Source: Lentisphaera araneosa HTCC2155 (GTDB lineage: Bacteria; Verrucomicrobiota; Lentisphaeria; Lentisphaerales; Lentisphaeraceae). From it: a stretch of DNA of 64,000 nucleotides. A program made the position numbers and the translations under genes. Positions 44,878-53,433 of this stretch are shown here, in pieces. The stretch covers positions 124,001-188,000 of the forward strand of contig NZ_ABCK01000005.1 of NCBI RefSeq assembly GCF_000170755.1, written 5' to 3'. Numbering within the stretch: position 1 is the stretch's first letter; the number at the start of each line of letters is the position of its first letter. The notes below the pieces were generated by a model. That model saw nothing but the letters and a program-made list of their open reading frames with translations, had not been told where the DNA came from and made no database searches.

Positions 44878-45999
44878 TTCAGCGACTTCTTCTATTATTG
44901 TCTTTGCTTTGCCCAATTTTATTCCAGATATCTTGGCTAAATCTAGAAGCTGTTCTTTGCTAGGGTTTTTACCTTCTCCGCAAAAACTCATACTATGTTC
45001 AGCTCCGGGGCCCCTATTAAAGGTTAAATCATATGCTGGTGTTGCTGACCAGTCCTGATTTGTATAAATAAATGAAAAGTTTTTCACGTGATCATCACGA
45101 TTATTACTGCACAAATTAAAGACTGCTTGTCGAAAAAGCTGTTCTACATCATTTTGCTTTTTTGTCAAGATTCGCGTCAGCTTTAATAGATCTAGATAAT
45201 CATTCGATGGAATGCGAAAATTTGAATGAATTAGGTTACCAAATGTATGAATGTGAAAGCGTTCACCTGCTTCTCTATCAAAACGTTTGATGCCAAAATA
45301 ATAGTGATTATCCTCACTCTGAAAAAGTCTTGTTTTAGGCATTATCAAACCAGCTTGTTGCGCCATAGTAGAGTAAACATACTCTATTTTTCCTGAGTCA
45401 AGATGCTCATTTGGCGCCACAAACTTAAGTATCCATGCTTGAAAGTCTGATGGTAGAGTGTCCGCCGTAATGATTTCATCCTTTTTTATTCCGGCCAAAA
45501 CCTTTGGTCGAGCTCCCCCTGGACTACCTCCGTAATGTAATAACTGAGGTAAAACTTCATGAATTGATCCCTGCCAAACTTTTTCCACTTCACTTGCCAT
45601 GGATTTTAAACTGAGGCTTTCTTGCAAAAACTGCTCTTGATTAGTACAAGGCTCATAAGTTAATGCGCCCATACTTCGTGAACCCAAATAAGCCAAACGA
45701 TCGAGCACGGAAAGCTTATGTGGATCTAGCCCTTGCTTACGGAAAAAGCGATCCATTAATAGCAAGCCCCAACCATCGGGTAATGAATCATCAAAAAGAC
45801 CAAAAACAGTAGAAAATTCATGATCTTTAAATTCGTGTAAGCCCGGCTTCGGTGCTAATTTAAATGGTGAAAGCCAAAGGGGGTCCAGGAGAAAGTCACT
45901 ATCATATTCAAAGTAAATTTTTCTATTGTTCTCTGCCAAAATACCCACGAGTCGCTTATTGCTTAAACTGCTTTGATAATACACCTTAAGCTTTTTCAT
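44773..45999 (-). CDS. hipA: HipA-like toxin kinase
   Basis: The 408-residue protein is a Ser/Thr kinase toxin of the HipA family, which in E. coli phosphorylates glutamyl-tRNA synthetase. It shows the N-terminal domain (LFDDSLPDGWGLLLMDRFFR), the glycine-rich ATP loop GGSPGGARPKVLA, the catalytic loop NNRDDHVKNFSF and the metal-binding AYDLTFN. All key sites look intact. It overlaps the antitoxin gene by 4 bases (ATGA) and is in the same orientation. Confidence 0.92.
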   Translation of the reverse strand: MKKLKVYYQSSLSNKRLVGILAENNRKIYFEYDSDFLLDPLWLSPFKLAPKPGLHEFKDHEFSTVFGLFDDSLPDGWGLLLMDRFFRKQGLDPHKLSVLDRLAYLGSRSMGALTYEPCTNQEQFLQESLSLKSMASEVEKVWQGSIHEVLPQLLHYGGSPGGARPKVLAGIKKDEIITADTLPSDFQAWILKFVAPNEHLDSGKIEYVYSTMAQQAGLIMPKTRLFQSEDNHYYFGIKRFDREAGERFHIHTFGNLIHSNFRIPSNDYLDLLKLTRILTKKQNDVEQLFRQAVFNLCSNNRDDHVKNFSFIYTNQDWSATPAYDLTFNRGPGAEHSMSFCGEGKNPSKEQLLDLAKISGIKLGKAKTIIEEVAEAVNQFKVLAKEYQIDEKEVSQINKLIQANLRRLI

Positions 46000-46289
46000 A
46001 AACGCCCTCGTTTTGCTGTCGACTCACGAACTTCCAAATCCTTTAAACTACTCGCTATTGGGGCTTGAAATAGCTGTTCAAAATCTTCTAAATGATCTAA
46101 TGCAAAAGCAAGCTTGAGTAAAGATTGTAGTGAAATGAGTCCGGTTTTTTCAAAACGGCGTAAAGAAGCTAGGCTTACCCCGGAACGATCGGATAAGGTT
46201 TGTTGCTTCCAGCCTAAAGCCAAGCGCTTCTCACGTAGCCTTTCTGCCAAGAGGATGGAAATCTCTTCTGGAGTATTTAAATAATACAT
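45996..46289 (-). CDS. hipB: HipB-like antitoxin/repressor
   Basis: The 97-residue protein carries an XRE-type helix-turn-helix (GWKQQTLSDRSGVSLASLRR). In the family it binds HipA and represses the operon. The gene comes first and overlaps hipA by 4 bases. Its start lies inside one arm of a 13-bp perfect inverted repeat. Confidence 0.9.
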   Translation of the reverse strand: MYYLNTPEEISILLAERLREKRLALGWKQQTLSDRSGVSLASLRRFEKTGLISLQSLLKLAFALDHLEDFEQLFQAPIASSLKDLEVRESTAKRGRL

Positions 46290-46338
46290 AATATATTATT
46301 GTTTATTGGTTAAAAAAACATTAATCAATAATATATTA
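46289..46338. promoter_or_regulatory. Candidate HipB operator (inverted repeat)
   Basis: TAATATATTATTG at 46289-46301 and CAATAATATATTA at 46326-46338 are perfect 13-base inverted repeats, 24 bases apart. They span the region just upstream of the hipB start codon, where a self-repressing antitoxin would bind. Binding is inferred from position and symmetry. Confidence 0.6.
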
Positions 46339-46376
46339 GCACTTATTAGCAGACATGCAAATATTAGAACCAACCC

Positions 46377-48221
46377 CTATTTCACTCGCATCCAGTCAAT
46401 TTCAATTTTTGTCCCCGCGGGAGCTTTAAACTCAAGTTTGAGATCTTTAATCGTACCTGCCCAATTTGCGCCCAGGGCAAAATTTAAATCGTTAAATTCA
46501 TCCGTCCCTGAGACTTTACTTGAGGCGATATTTTCACCATTTGCTGAAAACTGAATTTCTGCTGGTGTATTGGAGCGTATTCTCAAGACTAAATCACCTT
46601 GATTGCGACTTGAATCAAGTTTGAGGCCACTGCGCTTGAGTGAAGCTTTTTCCGCGATTAAGTCAAAGTTTAAAAAACCCTGTCGACCAGAAATATTTGT
46701 GGTTTTACCATCTGATATCCAGCCCTCATTTTGCCAGCCTCCACAGTCGAATTCAAACATTAATTGCCCATCTTTGGGGTCGCGATTATTATACTGCTCC
46801 CAGAGGTCAGAGAGACCATCGCCATCTGAGTCCGTACGCACGCGTTCGTATTCAGCATTGACGCCCTTGAAGCGGCCATTGCCGTTAATCTCTAGTTCAA
46901 TATCGGGTTCTTGACCTGCACCTAAATCGCCTTTAGCTACCCATGAATTTAGAATCTGACGATGCTCTTTGAGAACTGCTTGGTACTTCGGAAGTTTTGC
47001 TAGGTTATTAACTTGGGCTGGATCTAAAGTGATATCATAGAGTTCTTCTGCAGGACGTTCCCCAAAATAGATTTCTGCTAACTTGGGGTCTAGTGTTCCC
47101 TTGGCGTATTCACTGCGCATAAATTTGAGATAATCTTTATTGTCGCGGTACTGAGGCTGTAAGAAAACTCGATCCAATTTGTAGTTGCGCGTGTAACGGT
47201 ATTTGTCTGTACGAATAGTTCTCACTCGATCAATAGTATGATCACAGCGGTCGCGACCTGAGCCAACATAACTTCGAGCCTTAAAATCATCCGCAAAAAG
47301 ATTTTGTCCCTCAATCCACTCGGGGTAATCAATCCCCGCCCAAGTTAAGCTTGTGGCCGAAACGTCGAGGATTGTTACCAAATCATTGCGTACTGCCTGC
47401 TTGGGAACCCATTTTTCTGGTCCAATGATAACGAGTGGTACGTGAAGTCCTGCCTCAGTAGGCATCTGCTTGTGACGAATGAGGTTATTGGCTCCATGAT
47501 CGGAAAAGTACACCACAATCGTTTTTCCCATGAGTCCATCTTTTTTGAGTTCATCGAGAATACGGCCAATGCGATCATCATCTGAACGAATCGTATCGCA
47601 GTGCTGAGCTACGATCTCGCGATACATTTGATTCTGGGGATAATCGGCAGGAACAGTCACTGCTCCGGGATTTGTTTTGCGTTCCCTAGGAAATTTACCG
47701 GTGTTAGTTTTGCCACCTTTGAGCTGAATTTGACCAAAAAAAGGTTTTCCTTTTGGCATTTCTCTCCAGGACATTGAAGTCTGTTTACCATTTACTTTTA
47801 TATATGTACTCGGAGGATAAGTGAAGTTATAATCATCTTTACCCTGATTAAAAGTGGCGTAACCCGCCTCCTTAAAAAGCTGAGGTAGAGTTTTCATTCC
47901 TTGAGGAAGAGGTAAAGCCCCCTTCCCTCGACGGGAACGATGTTCATGAGCACCAAAGCGAAATTGATTAGCTCCGACAATCACAGCTGATCGACAAGCA
48001 GAACAAACGGGCGCAGGCACATAAGCTCGCTTAAAGATCACTCCTTCACTCGCCATTTTATCTATGACTGGAGTTTCCCCTTTTTGTACTTCATAATCGT
48101 AAGCCCCCATCCATGGCGAAGTATCTTCTTGAAACAACCACAGAATATTGGGTTTATCCTCTGCAAAGGCATTTTGATTTAGGAACAAAGTAAAGAGTAA
48201 AGTCAATAAAAGTTTATTCAT
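46377..48221 (-). CDS. Secreted sulfatase with C-terminal calcium-binding-like and beta-sandwich region
   Basis: This 614-residue protein has a signal peptide (MNKLLLTLLFTLFLNQNAFA). The sulfatase domain opens KPNILWLFQED, and the activation motif CSACR near residue 73 supplies the Cys that is turned into formylglycine. After residue ~490 comes DSDGDGLSDLWEQ, a thrombospondin-type-3-like calcium site, then a ~100-residue beta-rich domain that may bind glycans. The usual motif has Pro at its third position, so Ala here is a known variant. The modifying enzyme is not in the window. Confidence 0.9.
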   Translation of the reverse strand: MNKLLLTLLFTLFLNQNAFAEDKPNILWLFQEDTSPWMGAYDYEVQKGETPVIDKMASEGVIFKRAYVPAPVCSACRSAVIVGANQFRFGAHEHRSRRGKGALPLPQGMKTLPQLFKEAGYATFNQGKDDYNFTYPPSTYIKVNGKQTSMSWREMPKGKPFFGQIQLKGGKTNTGKFPRERKTNPGAVTVPADYPQNQMYREIVAQHCDTIRSDDDRIGRILDELKKDGLMGKTIVVYFSDHGANNLIRHKQMPTEAGLHVPLVIIGPEKWVPKQAVRNDLVTILDVSATSLTWAGIDYPEWIEGQNLFADDFKARSYVGSGRDRCDHTIDRVRTIRTDKYRYTRNYKLDRVFLQPQYRDNKDYLKFMRSEYAKGTLDPKLAEIYFGERPAEELYDITLDPAQVNNLAKLPKYQAVLKEHRQILNSWVAKGDLGAGQEPDIELEINGNGRFKGVNAEYERVRTDSDGDGLSDLWEQYNNRDPKDGQLMFEFDCGGWQNEGWISDGKTTNISGRQGFLNFDLIAEKASLKRSGLKLDSSRNQGDLVLRIRSNTPAEIQFSANGENIASSKVSGTDEFNDLNFALGANWAGTIKDLKLEFKAPAGTKIEIDWMRVK

Positions 48222-48423
48222 AGCATCTCATCATTTCTTGTCATTGTTATCACTTAAAGACTATTCTCAAGAATCCTTAAGATCTTTCAGGCTTATACAA
48301 AAAAACACTCTCAATATAAAAAACTGACATCAGAAGCTCAAAAAAGTCGCTTTAAGCTGATTTTATGCATGAGGAGATTGAGTGATTTTTATTTTCAATT
48401 GATTTAATTATGGGGCTCTGCCC

Positions 48424-49837
48424 CATAAGCGCTAACCAAAATTGACATTTACAAATCTTAAATTATATTGAAATGATATTATTTTCATTAAATAAAGGTT
48501 AGTACTTAATATGGATATAGATGGCTTAGTTCGGTCTGATTGGGATTATTTTAAAACATTCCTTCCTGATGGTTGGGATGGTATGATGGCGGAAACTGGA
48601 ATGCTAAAGTTCGGACGAAAATTTTCAGGCTAAGATGGCCCTTCGAAGCTTCTAAGAACATTACTAATTCATTTGGGTGGGAACCTCTCTTTACGCTCAA
48701 CATGCGCCTTGGCAAAAGAGGGCAATATTATTGACGTTAGTGATGTAGCATTACTCAAAAGGTTACAAAAATCAAGTGAGTGGTTCAACTGGTGCACTAC
48801 GCAACTATTGGATAAAATGAAGCCAAGAAACTCACAGGGACTTCCTGAGCAAGAAGAATATAATTTTAGATATGTTGACGGCTCTATTGTCAGAGAACCA
48901 GGAGCAACAGGATCCACATGGAGGCTTCACTACTCTATGAATGCAAAAACCTTAGCGCCAGACGAGATTACTATAACGGATCAAAAAAAAGGAGAGTTAC
49001 TTAAGAATTATTCCGTTAAACCAAATGACGTTTTCATTGGAGACCGTATTTATCCACGCAGAAATGGCATTATTCATGTCCATTCCAATGGAGGCTATAT
49101 TCTTTGTCGCTTCCCTCCTAGCCTTACCCCTTTACATAACGACAATGGTACGCCTTTTAAACTCTTGTCGAAATTACGGAAATTGAAACTCGGAGATATC
49201 GGTGAATACAACGTTGTTATAAAACACAATGAAGGTCAAATAAACGCTCGAGTTTGTACTATGAAAAAAGATCATGAAAGTACTTTAAAAGCTCAAAAAG
49301 CGATTCATCGGAAAGCCAGTAAAAACAGTCGCAAAGGAAGCACAAGACCGGAAACTTTAGAGTATGCAGGATATATTTTAATCTTAACTACATTGGCTGA
49401 GTCTGTATCACCCGAAAAAATCCTTAATATTTATCGTAGCCGATGGCAAATAGAGCTTCTATTCAAGCGCTTAAAATCAATTATAGGTGCGGCACCCTTA
49501 TACAAAAAAAAATGATATAGGAATGAGGAGTTGGCTCGCAGGAAAGATTTTAGTAGCAACATTGATTGAGTATATAATTCGCTGCGGCGAAGATTTTTTC
49601 CCCTGGGGATACCCCATCAAAAAAACTATCCAAAACTAACAGTGCTAGATCATTATGGCGAGAAAGAGAGTTTTTATATTCCATAGTTTTACAGACTATA
49701 CTTCCAGCGATATCACTAAGAAAGGTTGTGGTGAATTGGATGAGAATTCGCGAAACACTCAAAGAACCTCCACGTACACGTAAACTGCAAATAGACACAG
49801 TACAGAATGATTTAAAAGCTTCTGGTTAGCGCTTATG
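48424..49837 (+). mobile_element. Defective IS4/IS231-like insertion sequence
   Basis: The 1,414-bp element has 15-bp perfect terminal inverted repeats (CATAAGCGCTAACCA). Its flanks are an 11-bp direct repeat GGGCTCTGCCC (48413-48423 and 49838-49848), which fits the GGG-N5-CCC target known for IS231. The target was the central part of the palindrome GGGGCTCTGCCCC. The transposase has three lesions, so the copy is inactive on its own. Confidence 0.9.
48511..49829 (+). pseudogene. Degenerate IS4-family transposase
   Basis: The frame starts at ATG 48511 (MDIDGLVRSDWDYFKTFLP) and has an in-frame TAA at 48631. It resumes in the same frame with PSKLLRTLLIHLGGNLSLRS. The IS4 signature YRSRWQIELLFKRLKS is intact near 49430. 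A frame change occurs at a run of nine A's near 49503-49512, and another at a run of six T's near 49590. The C-terminus is read as SARSLWREREFLYSIV and ends at 49829. At the poly-A run, one fewer A would restore the family-like YKKNDIGMRSW. Confidence 0.88.
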
Positions 49838-49999
49838 GGGCTCTGCCCCAAACCCTGCAAGGACTTGCCAGTCCTTGACCAGGCGGATCATTATAAAATC
49901 ATCTATAAACTCAAGGAAAAGCGCTGACGCGTAGCGACTAGCGTCGGGATTCTTAAGGGTGCTTAGCACCCTTGAGTTGGGCTTGGGACAAAGTCCCAA
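49838..49999. repeat. Array of five unrelated stem-loops
   Basis: Five different hairpins follow one another: GGGGCTCTGCCCC (interrupted by the insertion sequence), AAGGACT/AGTCCTT at 49859-49876, GACGC/GCGTC at 49926-49945, AAGGGTGC/GCACCCTT at 49955-49973, and TTGGGAC/GTCCCAA at 49983-49999. They differ in sequence but share 5-8-bp stems. No coding frame covers them. The remaining bases to 50059 hold nothing that I recognise. Confidence 0.8.
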
Positions 50000-50059
50000 A
50001 TAATAAAACTATAATTTAATCCTCCCCCCTGCAAAATCGTGTTTTGATGATAAAATTCA

Positions 50060-50126
50060 TATTTTGCGTAAATTGAATGATTTTTTCGTGATTTGATTCA
50101 TGCATTTCATCTTTTCAGACCCTAAT
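50060..50126 (+). promoter_or_regulatory. Candidate XylR-type operator, site B
   Basis: TTTTGCGTA at 50062-50070 is followed by TTTTTTCGT ending at 50089, then TGATTCATG, CTTTTCA and CCC. The element aligns without gaps to site A at 38346-38412. It lies in front of the sulfatase operon, 94 bases before its ATG. Confidence 0.7.
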
Positions 50127-50155
50127 ATTTTCTATATCAAAAAATTAGGCCTCCA

Positions 50156-51658
50156 ATGAAATACCTTATTGTACTATTTTCTTTTATTTGCATTCTTGGC
50201 GCAAATGAAAAACCCAACATCATTTTTGTCCTTGTGGATGACATGGGCTACTCTGATCTAGGCTGCTATGGCAGTGAGATCAACACTCCAAACATTGATT
50301 CATTGGCAGACAATGGTTTGCGCTATACGCAAATGTATAATACGGCAAAATGCTTTCCTTCGCGGGCTTGCCTCTTGACGGGAATTTATGCTCAACAAAG
50401 CGGCATGGATAAAAGGCATGCGAAAATGTTGAATTCCGCAACTCTAGGCGAAGTACTTAAAACAACTGGTTACAGAACTTTTGCATCGGGTAAGCACCAT
50501 GGCACTGAAAATCTTTTCGATCGTGGCTTTGACCATTACTATGGTTTACGCGATGGTGCTTCGAATATGTGGAACCCCGGAAAACAACGCTCTGGCGAAG
50601 CCGCTCCAGGTAACAAGGGGCGTACGCGCTACTGGTGTGATGACGAAAAAACTATTGCTAGCTACACTCCAGAAGATCGTAATTTTCATGTAACTGACGC
50701 ATTTACCAATAAAGCTCTGGAGTGGATGGATGAAAAAGAGCTCGAAACCCAGCCCTTCTTTCTCTACCTATCCTACACAGCGCCTCACTACCCCCTCCAT
50801 GCCTGGCCGGAAGATATAGCCAAATACAAAGGCAAATACGATCAAGGCTACGAAGCCATACGCGAGGCTCGCTATAAGCGCATGGTTAAAATGGGAATCA
50901 TTGACCCGAACAAAAGCTCTCTAGCAAAATGGACTGAGCGTAATTGGTCTAGTTTAAAAGGAATTGAATTAGAAAAAGAAAAACTCCGTATGGAAATCTA
51001 TGCGGCTATGATCGAACATGTAGACCGCAGTGTTGGTAAAATCATCTCCAAGCTAAAATCGCAAGGCAAATATGAGAACACCCTTATTATGTTTGCTTCA
51101 GATAATGGCGCTTGCGCTGAGGGAAGCGGAGCCAAAACTAAATCCACTAAGATTGAAGATTTTGGCAATGTCGCTAGTTTTGAAACTGTTGGTAAATCTT
51201 GGGCTACCGTTCAAAACACTCCTCTTCATAACTGGAAAAACTACTCGCACGAAGGTGGAATTCGCACTCCTTTCATCGTTCATTGGCCTGGCAAAATCAG
51301 TACACCCGGAAGCTTCAATTCTGAGCCCATACATTTTATCGATATTATGAGTACTCTAGTCGTTATCACCAAGGCAAAATATCCTTCAGATGTTACTCCC
51401 ATGCAAGGAACGAGTATTGCTCCCACTTTTTCAGGTCAAGAACTCAACAGGTCCCAGCCACTTTTCTGGCAATGGTCTAAAGGTGGTGGTATCCGCGACA
51501 ATAATTGGAAAGCCGTATTCTGGGGAAAGAAATGGGAACTCTTCGATATGTCTAAAGATCAAAATGAATCTCATGACCTCTCCAGTCAATACCCCGAAAA
51601 ACTCGAAGCACTCAAAAAACCTTACCATGCATGGTATAAAAAAGCCAAAAGCCAGTAA
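50156..51658 (+). CDS. Secreted arylsulfatase-type sulfatase
   Basis: The 500-residue protein has a signal peptide (MKYLIVLFSFICILGA) and the metal-binding start KPNIIFVLVDDMGYSDLGCY. The activation motif CFPSR lies near residue 64, with Cys to be converted to formylglycine and TG following. HDHG-like metal residues appear in MFASDNGACAEGSG. It probably removes sulfate from glycans in the periplasm or outside. It is the first gene of an operon of four with an esterase, DUF1080 and a second sulfatase. Confidence 0.93.
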   Translation: MKYLIVLFSFICILGANEKPNIIFVLVDDMGYSDLGCYGSEINTPNIDSLADNGLRYTQMYNTAKCFPSRACLLTGIYAQQSGMDKRHAKMLNSATLGEVLKTTGYRTFASGKHHGTENLFDRGFDHYYGLRDGASNMWNPGKQRSGEAAPGNKGRTRYWCDDEKTIASYTPEDRNFHVTDAFTNKALEWMDEKELETQPFFLYLSYTAPHYPLHAWPEDIAKYKGKYDQGYEAIREARYKRMVKMGIIDPNKSSLAKWTERNWSSLKGIELEKEKLRMEIYAAMIEHVDRSVGKIISKLKSQGKYENTLIMFASDNGACAEGSGAKTKSTKIEDFGNVASFETVGKSWATVQNTPLHNWKNYSHEGGIRTPFIVHWPGKISTPGSFNSEPIHFIDIMSTLVVITKAKYPSDVTPMQGTSIAPTFSGQELNRSQPLFWQWSKGGGIRDNNWKAVFWGKKWELFDMSKDQNESHDLSSQYPEKLEALKKPYHAWYKKAKSQ

Positions 51659-51662
51659 TTTC

Positions 51663-52694
51663 ATGCGAATATTTTATACCTTCACAATTTTATTTTTCTC
51701 TTATTCCATCTTAGCTAAAAATAATTGGCCCGATTACTCTAAAGAGATTAAATATAAAACTTCCATAGATTCTACTTACCAAGCCATGATGAGCTTTGTG
51801 AGTCCTTCTGATAAAAAACGCCCTCTTTTAATTGCATTACACAGTTGGTCGGGAACATATACACAAACAGGTTGGCAAAATGATGCACTGCAATGGTGCT
51901 TAGAAAATAATTGGCACTTTATTCATCCTCATTTTCGCGGCCCAAATTGGACTAAAGATGCCTGTGGATCTGACAAGGCCGTTCAGGACATAATCGATGC
52001 GATAAACTATATGAAGCAGAACCACAAGATTGATACGCAACGTATTTATCTAATGGGGAGTTCTGGCGGTGGTCACATGGCACTACTTATGGCGGGTCGC
52101 CACCCTGAAATTTGGGCGGGAGTCTCCGCTTGGGTTCCCATCTCCGATATCTACTCTTGGTGGCAAGAAAATGATAAACATAAAAAGTATAAAAAATACG
52201 CCCGTCACATCGAAAAAGTAGTGGGAGGACGACTCGACCAAAATAAATTTGCCCGAGAACAAGCTCAATTACGTTCACCTAATAAATTCTTATCTGCAGC
52301 TCAAAAAGTAAATATCGATATTAGTGCAGGGATTTATGATGGCCACAAAGGGGGCAGTGTTGCTTTTACTCATTCTTTAAAAGCCTTTAATACCATAGTT
52401 TCTGAAAAAGACAGAATCCCAAAGAAACTCATAAATACTTTTTATAAAAAGCAATCTTTACCTTCCGAACTCCCCCAAGCAAGTAAAGACCCGCTTTATC
52501 AAAAAAAAGAACTCATTTTCAGAAAACAAACTCAACACACAAGAGTCAATATCTTTAAAGGCGGCCACGAAATCATTTCCCATGCAGCACTGAATTGGCT
52601 TAAAGAACAAAAAAAAGGCAAACCAGCCATATGGATTCCCTCAAGCATTTATACTTTATCTCAATCTATTAACAAACACAAGTCAGGTCTTTAA
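51663..52694 (+). CDS. Secreted alpha/beta hydrolase (esterase or peptidase type)
   Basis: I choose the ATG at 51663 because a signal peptide follows (MRIFYTFTILFFSYSILA); a longer upstream frame overlaps the sulfatase. The 343-residue product has the nucleophile elbow GSSGGGH (G-x-S-x-G) near residue 130, an Asp in the GIYDGHKGG segment and a His in FKGGHEI, a complete Ser-Asp-His triad. It resembles prolyl-oligopeptidase-type esterases. It may remove acyl groups from the sulfated glycan. It starts 5 bases after the sulfatase stop. Confidence 0.85.
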   Translation: MRIFYTFTILFFSYSILAKNNWPDYSKEIKYKTSIDSTYQAMMSFVSPSDKKRPLLIALHSWSGTYTQTGWQNDALQWCLENNWHFIHPHFRGPNWTKDACGSDKAVQDIIDAINYMKQNHKIDTQRIYLMGSSGGGHMALLMAGRHPEIWAGVSAWVPISDIYSWWQENDKHKKYKKYARHIEKVVGGRLDQNKFAREQAQLRSPNKFLSAAQKVNIDISAGIYDGHKGGSVAFTHSLKAFNTIVSEKDRIPKKLINTFYKKQSLPSELPQASKDPLYQKKELIFRKQTQHTRVNIFKGGHEIISHAALNWLKEQKKGKPAIWIPSSIYTLSQSINKHKSGL

Positions 52695-52708
52695 AACAGG
52701 AAAATAAT

Positions 52709-53266
52709 ATGAAAAAATTCGCAATAGCTCTACTCGCACTCAGCACTTCACTTCTTGCTTTGGAAAGTGGTGGTCTTGAATGGAAAGAACACAAAAATAA
52801 CTGGACTACTGAGGATAATCTTATTATTGGTGAAAATGTCGACAAGAAAAATTCTGTGCTTTGGACTGAGAAAAAATTCAAAGATTATGAGCTTGTCGTA
52901 AAGTTTAAAACTGACTCCAAAGATTACGACTCTGGCGTTTTTCTCAGAGGTAATAGTCACCAAGTTCAAATTGGTGTTTCTCGTTCACTGAAAAAAGATC
53001 TCACGGCCTGCATTTATGCTCCCAGCGACAAAAAAGGAAAGTACCCTGCTAGCAGTGACAAAGTAGCTGAACTCCATAAACTGGGTCAATGGAACGAAAT
53101 GAAAATGATCGTTCAAGGCAAGAATATGAAAGTCTACCTCAACGGAACTCAAACAGTCGATTACGACGGCGTAAAAATCAAAGAAAGTGGCCCCATCGGC
53201 CTTCAACTTCACGCTGGAGTTCACCAAAAAATGGAGTTCGAAATCGTCTCCTTCAAAGAGCTTTAA
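52709..53266 (+). CDS. Secreted DUF1080 (3-keto-disaccharide hydrolase family) protein
   Basis: The 185-residue protein has a signal peptide (MKKFAIALLALSTSLLA) and a single DUF1080 jelly-roll. Its hallmarks are FKDYELVVKFKTDSKDYDSG and GQWNEMKMIVQGKNMKVYLNG. It is 14 bases after the esterase gene. Within this operon a role in 3-keto-glycoside hydrolysis or glycan binding is plausible, but the substrate is unknown. It is shorter than the paralogue at 13.5 kb. Confidence 0.88.
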   Translation: MKKFAIALLALSTSLLALESGGLEWKEHKNNWTTEDNLIIGENVDKKNSVLWTEKKFKDYELVVKFKTDSKDYDSGVFLRGNSHQVQIGVSRSLKKDLTACIYAPSDKKGKYPASSDKVAELHKLGQWNEMKMIVQGKNMKVYLNGTQTVDYDGVKIKESGPIGLQLHAGVHQKMEFEIVSFKEL

Positions 53267-53276
53267 ACCTGGGAGC

Positions 53277-53416
53277 GCCGGCGCCTCGCCGGCATGTTTA
53301 CTCAATCGGACCGCGCAGCCCCAGCTGCGCATAAAGTTTTCTCCAACACGCTGAAGCGTGGACTATGTACAAATCCGAACTGCCGAGCTCCTGCTCGGCA
53401 AACCTAAGCCGAAGGC
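53277..53416. repeat. Array of GC-rich stem-loops between two operon genes
   Basis: Distinct hairpins lie in order: GCCGGC/GCCGGC (53277-53293), GCGCAGC/GCTGCGC (53313-53330), CACGCT/AGCGTG (53347-53360), TGCCGAGC/GCTCGGCA (53381-53400) and a short GCC/GGC (53408-53416). The loops are 2-5 bases. The region is GC-rich against its AT-rich surroundings. It ends 17 bases before the next sulfatase start, so it would be inside the operon mRNA. Confidence 0.85.
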
Positions 53417-53433
53417 GCAACCCAATAAAACAC

